This document shows positions 1-14,800 of a stretch of DNA of 64,000 bases, piece after piece (the stretch's first letter is position 1; each line of letters opens with the position of its first letter). The notes under the pieces are model-generated. The model searched no databases. It saw only the letters and a program-made list of their open reading frames with translations, and was not told the origin of the DNA. The translations under genes were made by a program, and so were the position numbers. This DNA is from Notospermus geniculatus. Taxonomy: Eukaryota; Nemertea; Pilidiophora; Heteronemertea; Lineidae. The stretch covers positions 78,156 to 142,155 of the forward strand of contig NMRB01001027.1 of the NCBI GenBank assembly GCA_002633025.1. The letters are read 5' to 3'.

Positions 1-120
1 CCCCCCCCCCCCCCAATACGGCCCTGAACAGTCATGGAATATTGTCGGTGTGAAGAACCTGGCAGGAGGAAAATGTAAATTGGGCACTCACGTGCTGTGC
101 GACTGAAAGAACGCCGGTGT

Positions 121-370
121 AATGCCCCAATCACGCTGAGCTAGTTCTAAGTACGTTCTTGAAAATTTTGCCGAATGGGCTCAAACTGTGTGCGAACGGA
201 GTGGACGTAGTGGAACTTTTTACAGTCTTTTTACAAACTTCATGGACGGGAAGGGTGCTCCAGAACATCGATGCGGGTTTTGGCCAAGGGTTACACGTTC
301 TAGCCCGTTTTACGATTTTTTTTAGGACGGGGCAGGACGTTTTGAGAACTACTTCAGTGTGACAGGCCCT
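121..370 (-). repeat. MITE-3 foldback element
   Basis: Subterminal inverted motifs TCACACTGA...AGTTCT lie at both ends. The interior (AACGGGCTAGAACGTG on the minus strand) recurs at 22259-22495, 22568-22830, 38584-38831 and 38834-39010, so this is a dispersed family. No coding capacity is seen; the short open frames on both strands are shadows. Confidence 0.7.
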
Positions 371-701
371 CAAGAACGTATACTGTGAACTAGCTCAGTG
401 TGGTGGGGGTGTAAAGATCTGCCAGTATTCCCCATCTGTGTGTTCCCCTCCTATTGTCTGACGGAATAAACAACGACTTAACAATAGGGGACACACAGAG
501 AAACATGTCGATCCATCTGCCAGCGTTTCCCAACAATAAAGGGGACACAGTCACCCAACGAAACACTGGCAGATATACTAGTAACACCGGCCAAGCAACA
601 CTTGGGTGGATTTCATAAAAAAGCTGTCGAAGTTGATATTAATCTGAATCCTGGGTCTGATTACAATACTGTACATGTACTTCTGTACATTTCGAAGCAG
701 G

Positions 702-707
702 TTTATT
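702..707 (-). terminator. Candidate polyadenylation signal of CaML-1
   Basis: Plus-strand TTTATT reads AATAAA on the minus strand, about 150 bases beyond the CaML-1 stop codon. Position and motif fit a polyadenylation signal; the cleavage site is not visible. Confidence 0.4.
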
Positions 708-856
708 TATATAACGACAAAATTTCAGGAAATTTGATATACATGTACATGTACAGATTAGCTATAGAAATCATGGAAACGATGTTTCTAATGTCGGCCG
801 CTTGCTGATTAAGTCCTTGACGCCGACTTTATGAACACAAGGTTGGTTTCATTAGG

Positions 857-4840
<3,984 letters not shown>

Positions 4841-5205
4841 CATTTTGAGAGCAGCACATCTGCGACCTTACGACTTCTGGTAAAGAGTAGTTAAAACCGT
4901 CGTATGTATAGAATATTAATAGTTACATATAATACAGGAACAAATTGTTAGACGCGTCAAAACGAGGCAGTTGTGCTGCACTGCTCATTATTTTTGTAAC
5001 ATCGGCCATTCAATAATACCACCCGTATACGGGCAATTAAACAATCTCCATACGCAGTACCCCGGTAGGCCCCCTATAGACTTTCCAACAAAGATGGCGG
5101 TCTAACAGTTCTCACCATATGACGTCAGAGGTAACACCATTATGGCCGCTGACACGCTAAGCTGTCAAGCGGGCCATGGTCACAAACGTTTACGTGAACA
5201 ATAAT

Positions 5206-5358
5206 AGTGAGTTTAAGAAACCATACGTTAACCCTAACGCTAATTACGTCAAAATGACGTCACTCCCCGAAGAAATACAGCAGATTCATTTGATGTGACG
5301 TCAAAATGATGTCAATAACGTTAGCGTTAGCGTTAACGTATGGTTTCTTAACCTCACT
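5206..5358. repeat. MITE-1 variant with TGACGTCA core
   Basis: Near-perfect arms (AGTGAGTTTAAGAAACCATA, then GTTAACGCTAACG) flank copies of TGACGTCA-like sequence. It resembles MITE-1 in arm layout (TTTAAGAAA...AAACG...) but with diverged ends. Confidence 0.65.
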
Positions 5359-5691
5359 ATTGTCTGAGAGGATGCGTTTGGTCGTGTTTAGTTAATGTAT
5401 CATGCTTGGACAATGAATAGCCACGACGTCATGTGGGGGAACTTGTTGGCCACCGTCTTTGTGGAGGTCTTGGTCTATAAGGCCCGGCGGCGTATTTGAT
5501 GAATTCAGTACCGTTTGGGAATCAAGGTCCACCGCTTTCAAACAAAAACCGAACGTTTTAATACTGACGTAACCAGTCACACCAAAAATAGATAAGAGAG
5601 AATCTATTTTTGGTCATACAGCAATACAGCATAGAGTAGTGAAACGACGAAAGACGAGGTAACAGTGGTACTTCCACCAACTTAAATGATC

Positions 5692-6075
5692 CCGCTTTTA
5701 ACACAGTATGCGATCTGTCAGCGGAATTTTGACTGCCGACGTACAGGGAGCCACCTAGCGACAGCAACACAAACTACAAAAACCTACCGGTATTAGAAAT
5801 GTACTACATCGGGACCATTCGCCGACAACGTTTCTCTCTGGTGTTTGAGAGTGGCGCGCACGCGGCAATAGTGACGCAGGTGTGAAAGGAAAGAATGTCC
5901 TAGGAAAAACTGTCCTGGGAACAAAAATGATCCTATTGTTACATTATAATCTCTGGCGATTGTTTTCGATACCCATGCACCTTCAACAATAGAAGTGGAC
6001 ACTTTTTACTGGGGGACACTTTTTACTGCTACACCGGCTGTCGAGAAAAAGTGTAGATACCGGGCTCCTTTAACC
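5692..6075. repeat. MITE-5 copy split by a MITE-6 insertion
   Basis: The outer ends (AGTATGCGATCT...GGGAGCCACCTAGCG and GATACCGGGCTCCTTTAA) match 26267-26470 and 43185-43390. The centre (5872-6037) is a MITE-6 beginning GTGTGAAAGGAAAG and ending TTTTTACTGCTACACC, so one element sits inside another. Confidence 0.65.
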
Positions 6076-6298
6076 ATTTACCTAAAACCCTGGGTTCAAA
6101 AACACGAGTTTTCTTGTCACGGCGAGTGTTTGAGGGCAAAATGGGGGCTAACATAAATACATGTACGAAGTATGCGCAAAATTATGGGTGTTTATTTAGT
6201 TCCACACTTGACGACGGGCGGCGTGCGAATTTTTTCCTGACCGATAGGGATTACGACCAACTTTTTTTCCTAACCTATATAGCAAAAGCTAATCCTAT

Positions 6299-6357
6299 AA
6301 TCCTAATCTTAATCCTAATCCTAATACTACTCCCAAAACTAACCCTAACCCTAACCG
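6299..6357 (+). repeat. CCTAAT / CCCTAA telomere-like tract
   Basis: A run of degenerate TCCTAA units ends in two and a half CCCTAA units (CTAACCCTAACCCTAACC). CCCTAA is the common animal telomere repeat; here it is a short interstitial tract. Confidence 0.6.
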
Positions 6358-6359
6358 TT

Positions 6360-6502
6360 AAGGCGGTGACAGACTGACGCGTAAGCAACGCGTCGGGAAA
6401 CATTCAACCAATCAAGGAGGCGGTAACACGGACCAAAACACCTACTGAAGAATCTGACTGGCGGAACGCCTGCAGGACGCGCCAGTCTGTCACAGGCCTT
6501 AC
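6360..6502. repeat. MITE-9 foldback
   Basis: AAGGCGGTGACAGACTGACG at the left is answered by GCGCCAGTCTGTCACAGGCC at the right. The same GTGACAGACTG terminus occurs at 10624-10771. Confidence 0.65.
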
Positions 6503-6798
6503 ATTTACCCAATCATTAACCCGCCATTTACTTCGTTACTTTCATTTCGTAATGGATATACTGGTTAGGAATCTATACCGGTTGGGAAAAAAATCGCGGG
6601 CGGCGTAGTAAACGCATTACCGCCAGTCTGCGCTTGCGTCCAGAAGGTCATTCGTACCTCCAACGGAATGAGAATCTGGAGAGTAAACACAGTAATTTAC
6701 ATCCTATAGGGGCGGACCCCGGATTTGGGAAATGAGGGGGCGCCCTGTGCCAGGAACTTTGAAATTTGCGCCAAATTCCAAAATTTCACGGTCGATTT

Positions 6799-6883
6799 CC
6801 CCGAGCGCGTGCCCCCTTTTGGCCAACAAATCTGTAAAATGATTTTACAGATTTGTTGGCCAAAAGGGGGCACGCGCTCGGGG
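6799..6883. repeat. Perfect 42-bp hairpin
   Basis: Arms 6799-6840 and 6842-6883 are exact inverse copies around a single base, starting CCCCGAGCGCGTGCCCCC. A perfect arm of this length implies recent origin or continued conversion between arms. Confidence 0.85.
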
Positions 6884-6989
6884 GCGCCCCCTCTGGATCT
6901 GCGCCTCCTACCACGTCAACTTATCGCCGAGTTTGAAAACTGAGTACAAATATGTACATGTAGTAAGTGTTCGCCGCCGTCAATTACGG

Positions 6990-7100
6990 AGGTTTCGCAA
7001 GCGCCCGGTTAGGCCCTACGACGACGTTTATCTATTGTGTGGGTATACCCAAACAATAGATAAACGTCGTCGTATGGCCTAACCGGGCGCTTGCGAACCT
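6990..7100. repeat. Foldback element, near-perfect arms
   Basis: Arms of about 48 bases (AGGTTTCGCAAGCGCCCGGT and inverse) with a 13-base loop. A related, more broken element is at 60460-60700. Confidence 0.75.
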
Positions 7101-8104
7101 CCCTATCGGGTTTTCTAACTCGAACTACTAGTATCCCCGGAGCTAAAACCCCGGTGTTTTTTATGTACATGTAGTTGACGTGTCAGACCTTTATTTAGCA
7201 AACCAACTACCCTTCGTCATGAGTACTATTGTCTGACAGAATATTAAGCTGCAACTCGACAATAGAGGACCCACAGAGAGAAATCCAGCGTTTCCCAAAC
7301 AATAACATGAAGATTCTTTACGAAACTATTCAGCTGAATCAGATGCACTCGTGTTTCCAAGCGGGATGGAAACTTCATAGGATTTTCTGGCACTACATGT
7401 ACTATGTAAATCGCTCATTCTGGCAGGTAAGAGTCATAGGTAGGCCTATCATGTGATATTCCATGGGAGATAAATGATGATAAAATCATCTGGCACCTCT
7501 GTTTACAGATAATTTCGGATAATTACTCCGAAATTTGACTTTGGAGGCGATCTTCAGAGAGATCCTGTCATATCGGCGATCCACTGGTCAACTACTAGTA
7601 TTGTCAGCATGTTATTTTTGGTCACGTTAGTGGGCTTTCCAGACTGATTCTCTGTTCGCCGCTCCAACCCCGCGGCGCTACTGTCCGTTGTGGAATGAGC
7701 GCCGCGGGAGTGGAGCGGCAAGGACGGCAACCAGTCTACCGGTAGTTGGTTTCCACGTGGTTTCAAGAATAAGGAGGCTTCTAGAATACGGGCCTATGAA
7801 TATCGACCCAGGAATCTACGTAGGAACCGTGACCATTCGAATATGCATGTACCGGTACATGAAATCTGGCTGACACTGCAATTCGGGGACTTCCTAGGAG
7901 TCTACCAGCACCTTGTACCAGAGGAGAAAGTCCTAACGATGGAAGTCCTGGACAAAGGAGTCTGCTTTTGAACAATTATACATGTATGTTCCAATGGTCA
8001 TGGTCCCTATCTCTCTGATCCCTCGTTGAACAATAAAACTGGACTAAGATTCCGGGTTACTGATGATCCCTCTCACACGGTACGCAAAAGATTCACAATA
8101 CCAC

Positions 8105-8395
8105 TACACTCCTCTCGCAGTGTTTTGTTTCGCTCCGTACCTACGCTTCACAAACCACTGCTTCGAATGGCCGATATTCTGCCGATTTACCGCCAGATGG
8201 CACTATTTCCGTCCAACCAATCAGCGCCCGCCATCAAGCTGCAACTGAGCAAAATCCTAAAACACTTTCTCCAGCGCGGCAACGGGAACAGTAGTGGTGC
8301 CATCTGGCGGTAAATCGGCAGAATACCGGCCATTCGAAGCAGTGGTTTGTGAAGCGTAGGTACGGGGCGAAACAAAACACTGCGAGAGGAGTGTA
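8105..8395. repeat. Foldback element with about 100-bp arms
   Basis: TACACTCCTCTCGCAGTGTT at the left is inverted at the right end. Arms run through CAAACCACTGCTTCGAATGG and CGCCAGATGGCAC. Open frames on both strands are palindrome shadows. Confidence 0.8.
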
Positions 8396-8414
8396 CACAA
8401 CCACATGAAAAGCC

Positions 8415-8512
8415 ACCCTGAGAACATCAGGGGTTCTTAGCACTGGCTCCCTTTTTCACCGCAGAGGCGACGAAGGGAGCGAGCGCTAAGAACCCCTGAT
8501 GTTCTCAGGGTG
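8415..8512. repeat. Short foldback element
   Basis: CACCCTGAGAACATCAGGGG and its inverse enclose a centre of about 40 bases. It lies 20 bases after the preceding foldback. Confidence 0.75.
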
Positions 8513-8524
8513 TGAAAAGCTAAT

Positions 8525-8585
8525 GACTGAATGCCGCAGTGGGTGGGATCATACTCGCTCTAATCGCTGCGCCACCTACACAGAA
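8525..8585 (-). repeat. tRNA-like fragment, possible SINE head
   Basis: On the minus strand TGGCGCAGCGATTAGAGC is a good match to the internal A box of tRNA genes. I see no convincing B box, so this is a fragment, not a tRNA gene. Confidence 0.4.
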
Positions 8586-8899
8586 ATATTTTGTTCTGCG
8601 TTTGAGGTCATACGGGCAGGATTGTGAATGCGTCATTATGCATACAGTCAGATAAACAGCGCCGTATATACATACATACATACATACAAAACATGTGTTG
8701 CATAACTACCACATAGGCAATTTAGTTCTTAGCTCTGACGGATAGAGTACATACATGTATATTCTTGCTGTTAAGTGTCCTTCAGGTTAGTGTGTGCGTC
8801 AGTTACGATCGTGAAGGCCCAACAGCCACATCGGGAATCTACAGCATGGACGTATAAATTGGTAACTTCCTATCCTGGTGCGTTTCTTACGGCACGGAA

Positions 8900-11800
8900 A
8901 TGGACTGGCCGTTCCTTCGTGATGGATACAGCAGAGGACACTTTCTCCTGTTCTTCCTATCTGTCGTTGGTTATGTTTATCCACAAGCCTTTTATCAACC
9001 AGAACAGGTCCATCTTTCCTATGGAGGTAGGTGTCGCATATTGGTATTTACATCATCAAATTAGAGCCGTTTGGTGATGATAGCTTAACACTTGCACGCT
9101 TTTTCATGTAATGCACCCCTTGCAATTCTGTAATTTACTTATGTACATAAATTACGAAATAAACATAATCAGTGCACCCCACCCGATCAGGGAGTGTCTA
9201 TCTTACTAAGTCCTTGGCTGTAGATGATTCTCTACTTTTGTTTCTTTTAAGCTAACGGCAAAAATTTATTTGTATACCGGGTGTCCAAAAGTTGCATTTT
9301 TGACTTCCAATATCTCAATTATTTCTTGGGGAATAGTTCAGAACCATGCCCAAAACCTACATTAATCAATAACTGCATGATATTCATAAGTTAGAAAATG
9401 CTTTTACTTGAGGATTTGCACAGCAATGTCGAATGTAAATGTACTACAAACTACAAAATTAGAAGTAAAAGCATTTTTGCTAGCTTTTATAAGTATCAAC
9501 CATTGTCTTCGTCTTTTCCTGGCCCCTGTTTCATAAAGTGACTTTAAGCTAATGGTACCATTAACTTCAATGCATTTTCCATTTGATTAAAGGTACCATT
9601 AGCTTAAAGTCACTTTATGAAACAGACCCCTGGTCATTAAACCTACATGCAAGAAGTCAGATATGATAAATATGTAATGCGATACAAGTGTACGAGGAAT
9701 CGTTTGGAAGTCTTTCCTTCCTGCTGCGCTAATTAACACTTAATTATTCTAAATTCGCATTATGACAAACGGCATTCTTGGGCTTTGGTTTCTCCGAACA
9801 CGATTTTTCAACACGCTCAAAGGGAGACTCCATTCATTGTGTAAAATTTTGAATTTAAGAAATTATCGTTAATACATTCAAATTCATTGATGTCGGCAAC
9901 ATGTCATATTTTTTTAACATCAGCAAACTCATCATTTTAAGTATTTTAATTACATCCCATGCGGACCATTGCACAGCACATGTGATGTCATGTGTGCTCA
10001 ATGCATACTCTGGTTTCGTGTTTTTAACACACCTTCATTACAAGGTGGTGAGACCGCCTCCATCGTAATATGCATTGAGTATGACAATAGGCCTCTTGTA
10101 GTAAAAGGCCAAGGTGGAGATAGGACGGGGGAGGATTGAATTTAGTTCACCCTATGTTGTAACTGATCAGACTATGAATGACATGTGGTTTGGTATTTAT
10201 CCTTGCGGCGTTCGGCCGTCAGTAGGAGTTGAATGAAATTGACCACGTGGACTAGATAGCCCGAAAAGGCCTAGACGTCTCGAGCGGTGCAGACACCGTG
10301 CGGCCCAGCGATTGGTCATCCGTGGTGAATGAACTGAAAGACCCTTTGTGTACCTATTGCGGGGGCGGCGCGCTCAGTGCCCGCCTTGAATATCTGAAAG
10401 GTGTGTTAAAAACACGAAACTAGAGTATTTATGAAGGTACATCTAACAGGCCTAGGCAGTCACAGTGTTAGCTCATTCACTACAAAGGTCTTCAGCCTAT
10501 TGACACTCGTGACATCACAACTCATGGCAGTCTCCATGGATTGATTCAAACGTTTACAAAGAGTGGAGTCTCCCTTTAACAAAACCTTTGTCATTTCTTG
10601 CTGCACTGCAATCAGACGAGACTGAAGGTGGTGACAGACTGGTCCGTATACGGTCCGAAAGCGATGCGTTTTGTATTGTTCTTTCACACCTCTATGCACT
10701 TGGGTGCGCCTACAACAAAAGAAATCATGCTGTATACGGACCGTATACGGACCAGTCTGTCACCGCCTTTAGTTTTTTTTGGCATGCGTTGCACAGCGTT
10801 TGCGAAATCGCATTAATTAGGTATAACGACCTTAGCCTTATATGTGTTAATGTAAGTTGGTGACTGTTTTTGCACTGTCTCTCTGATTAATTCCGTTACC
10901 GACAAAAGTGGGCAACACCGCTCCTAGCTTGAATTCTAGACTGGGTTTGAACCTGTTCAAAAATATTTTGGGCTGATATGCGCAGGATATGACTGATTTC
11001 GTATCCGTCGTATTTGCCAGATAAGGGTGGGAGCGAAAAATATGACTGAATTTTGCTCTGATTTGTAATTCTGTTACCGGAGAATTGCCCAACATCTACA
11101 TGTATAACACTGAATGTAAACAATGAAATCATGACACATTATCTATAAAGCATGAAATCTGCGAGACTAAATTGATGCCCGCCAGGTATCATTTTTGGAC
11201 AGGAATTCATGACTTCCTTAACCCCAAAATCAGGAAGTATTGGGGCTTTTCTTGCAAGTCTAAATGTACTTCATAAGCTTAAATACATTAGAAGTTTAAA
11301 ATTGTTTGGAAGTACTTGACTTCCTGGAACCTAACTAAACCCCTGTATTAGGGGCCTGGGCTTCGATGCTGTTATCGCGATGATGATGAAACATAAAGAC
11401 CAACTTGTAAGCCTTTGTTGAACATATTACCAAAAAATGATTAGAACTTGGTGGAGAAAAAGCATTAAGATTCTTTTACCGTAATAATTTCTTTCTTGCC
11501 AGAGCGACCGACAGATATGACATTTACCTGGGTGACCTTCACGAATACCGACTCCATCGTAGAGTACGGTCTTCTGCCTGAGACACTGGACATGTCCGCA
11601 AAGGGTTACTCGGAGAAGTTTATAGATGGTGGCAAAGAAAAGAGGATTCTCTTCGTGCACAGAGTCAATGTCACTGACCTTCAACCTGGTGCAACATACG
11701 GTTAGTACCAAGTACGATTCTGATTGAACCTCTAAACGCGAATGACGAACAGGTGTGAAAGGAAAGGTAGTCCTAGGAAAGCATGTCCGAGTTACAATAG

Positions 11801-14800
11801 TCTGCTATTGTAAGGTTATATTCGAATGTCATGTAATACCCGTATCCCTGGAGGACCAATTAGGACCTCGAACACCTAGATTCCAGAGGGACTTCCTACC
11901 ACACCTGCAACTGAACTTTGACTCATGCGTGCAAAAAAGCAAGGTCATCTTTGCCCCTTGCAAGCCGGTATCAAAGGAAAGAATGTCCCCAGAAAAAACC
12001 GTCCCAAGAACAAAAGATCCTATTGTTACATTACATTCTAATCTCTGGTGATTGGTGTCTGTAGCCATGCACCTTAATCCGTCATTGAACAATAGAAGCG
12101 GACACTTTTTACAGGGGGACATTCTTTACTGTTACATCTGCATCTTTTGATCAAACCCTCCTACATGTAGTTGCATTTAAAAGTGGTGATGCCTTTTAAT
12201 TTCAGTGTACCATGTTGGCAGTCCAAACGGCTGGAGTTCGCTGTATACGTTCCATGCCATGAAAAACGGTACCGACTTCTCCACGACCTTTGCCCTCTAC
12301 GGCGACCTTGGCAATTTCAACGGTCAATCTACGGGACTTCTTCAGAAAATGGCTGAAACTGGCCAGTATGACTTTGTGGTGCATACAGGAGACTTCGCCT
12401 ATGACTTGCATGATGTGAGTTCGATTTTACAGTCGTACCCCTGGTACCCTATTTCATAATTGGTTCAACCCTCAAAAATGGTTCAAAATATTTCGTGGTA
12501 AAATAACGCACATCAAAATTGCAGTTGTAAGATCACAAAGATCTGGCTTTGCCACTGGGATCTAGCGCTAGCATTAGGGAGGTTAAGAAATCAACCGATG
12601 AACGTAAACTTTACCACAACGTTATTTTTCATACTGCACATTCACCAGATTTATTATATTACATTTTCGGTGCAAAAATAACGTTGTCGTTAACGTTTAC
12701 GTTAATCATTTGATTTCTTAACCTCCCTCACAATATCTTATCAAAAACGTCAGTGTGAGGACTTCTAAGTCAAAAGTCTAAAATTTGGGTCTATAGTCTG
12801 ATATCAACTACGGTAGAGGTTATCATCCGATTTGACACTTTAACCCAAGTCTGGAAACCTTCCAGTAGAACTCACATGAGCGGCCCACTCAGCGCTGCAA
12901 TCAGTAGCATTTCCGCTACAACCTGGGTGGAGAGACGCCAGTGAGGCAAAGAGACTTGCCCAATGTCTCACGCCCAGTGAGATTCGAACCCGGGACCCTC
13001 TGACCGCTAGTCGGAGAGGCCCGAACCACTACATATCACCGTGGCTCTCCACCGCTGCTCGAAGATATCAACAGCTGCGATTTTGGTGTATTAAACTCCT
13101 GCATAATTATGGTACAGAAACAGACCGCCTGTTGGTCGTCATCTGATGTCGTCAAGTCAAACAAAAGACCTATGCACATAATTTAACGAATTATTAGTGC
13201 AGACATGTTTAAATAAATATGCCATTCAGCATTTTTTCATAATTTCATTTTTTGACAAAGTCGACTTATGTCGTGAAAGGGATAAGGGTTAACGCATGTC
13301 TGATTGCTTCTATAGGAAAATGCGAGGAAAGGAGACCAATTTATGAGACAGATCGAACCCATTGCAGCATACGTTCCATATATGACCTGCGTCGGAAATC
13401 ATGAGGCAGCATAGTAAGTTAATGAATGATTGGCATCCTGGTCGTCTTTTTGTTCACGAAGTGCTCAAAAAGAAAAGAAATGCCAATTAAACAAGTCTGG
13501 TTATTCTCAACTCATTTGCTCTTTGTCTCATAACTACTGTTTTGATACGGTCTTCCGTCATGTCCGTGCTGTCAGGATCATTGTATGTACATGTATGTGA
13601 TTGCTGATTATTACATGTAGGAACATCGCTAAAGACAGCTTGTGTGCAGTTACGTATGTAGACCTACGGGACGGTGTGAAAGGAATGGTAGTCCTAAAAA
13701 TGCAAGTCTTACAATAGTCTGCTATTGTAAGGCAACAGATTGGCCATACCAGTAGTTCCATAGCGTATAATCCCTCGTTTGGACAATAAAGCCGGATTTA
13801 GAATCGAGGGGTCCTATTCATAAAGCGGTTCTATTGTTAGAACCGTCTTAAACCGGTGTCATAGAAGTTGCGCTTCCACTACAAAAAAGCCGCTCTTGTT
13901 CTGCTTCCATTTATATAATACAGAATTGCCGGGTTTAATAAGTCCGGTTCCATTAAGTGCGGATCTATTTAGTTTGGATAGGTCATGCACAGTCGCAAGC
14001 GACCGTGGAGCCACCTGTAGCCGAGCATAATACTACAAATAGATCCGGTGTTATTGCCATTCCACTACAGAATTTATCCGCATCTAGATTCGGAGTATGA
14101 TCGGCTATGCTATCCGAACTAAATAGATCCGCACTTAATAGAACCGGACTTTTTAAACCCGATTTATCTGCATCTAGATATTCGGAGTATGATCGGCTAT
14201 GCTATCCGAACTAAATAGATCCGCACTTAACAGAACCGGACTTATTAAACCCGGCAATTCTGTAATGGAAGCAGAATAAGAGCGGACAAATACCAGCTTT
14301 TTTTGTAGTGGAAGCGCAACTATTATGTGTTCACACACGACATACGGAAGATGGCGAATTGGGAGGTAGGCAGGTTAAAACATGCCTTACCTCCCAGTTC
14401 CCATCTTCCGTCCAAAACCACTTCTCCCCCGAAGAAATAACTCGTGACGGTCGCTTATTTGAATGTGATTATCTGATTCTCCTCGCTCAATTTCTGTTCC
14501 AGTTATTAACACAAAAAACCCGAAGTCACTTTTGGACAAACTATATAATTCTTTCATACTGAAAAACGCGGAGTACAGGCTACTTACTGACTGCATTCTT
14601 CGGTGTGTATTTCCCAAAATCGCGCTGACAAGTCAGCTTCCCCGACCAGGTACCGTCCGATTTGCAAGTGAATCGTCCGGTATTGGCTTTATAACCACAT
14701 CCTGTGTTACATCCGAATACGACCTTCGACCCTACAGACGTCCCAGTGCCGTGCTCAATCTTTAAGAACCGGACTTATTAAACACGGCTATTCTGTAATG

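Larger units (their letters stand above)
1..856. other. Repeat-rich flank downstream of CaML-1
   Basis: No gene seen. It starts with a run of 14 C. It holds a MITE-3 copy (121-370) and, at about 400-590, a second repeat with TGTCCCCTATTGT and ACACTGGCAGAT motifs that recur at 55780-55930. The part near 700 probably belongs to the 3' UTR of CaML-1, which reads leftward. Confidence 0.5.
4841..8899. other. Intergenic region between divergent CaML-1 and PAP-A
   Basis: No coding exon recognised. It must hold the CaML-1 promoter (leftward) and the PAP-A promoter (rightward), but no core promoter motif stands out. It is filled with foldback elements, listed separately, plus a short telomere-like tract. 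Confidence 0.5.

Noticed and set aside
6339-6357. Chromosome end
   Set aside because: Only two to three CCCTAA units inside ordinary sequence; an interstitial tract.
8026-8443. Four overlapping open frames of 60-95 residues
   Set aside because: Inverted arms of one foldback element read on both strands give the same peptides.
8775-9077. 100-residue open frame over PAP-A exon 1
   Set aside because: Wrong frame; the true exon frame starts at 8900 and encodes the FYQPEQVHLSYG sequence shared with PAP-B.
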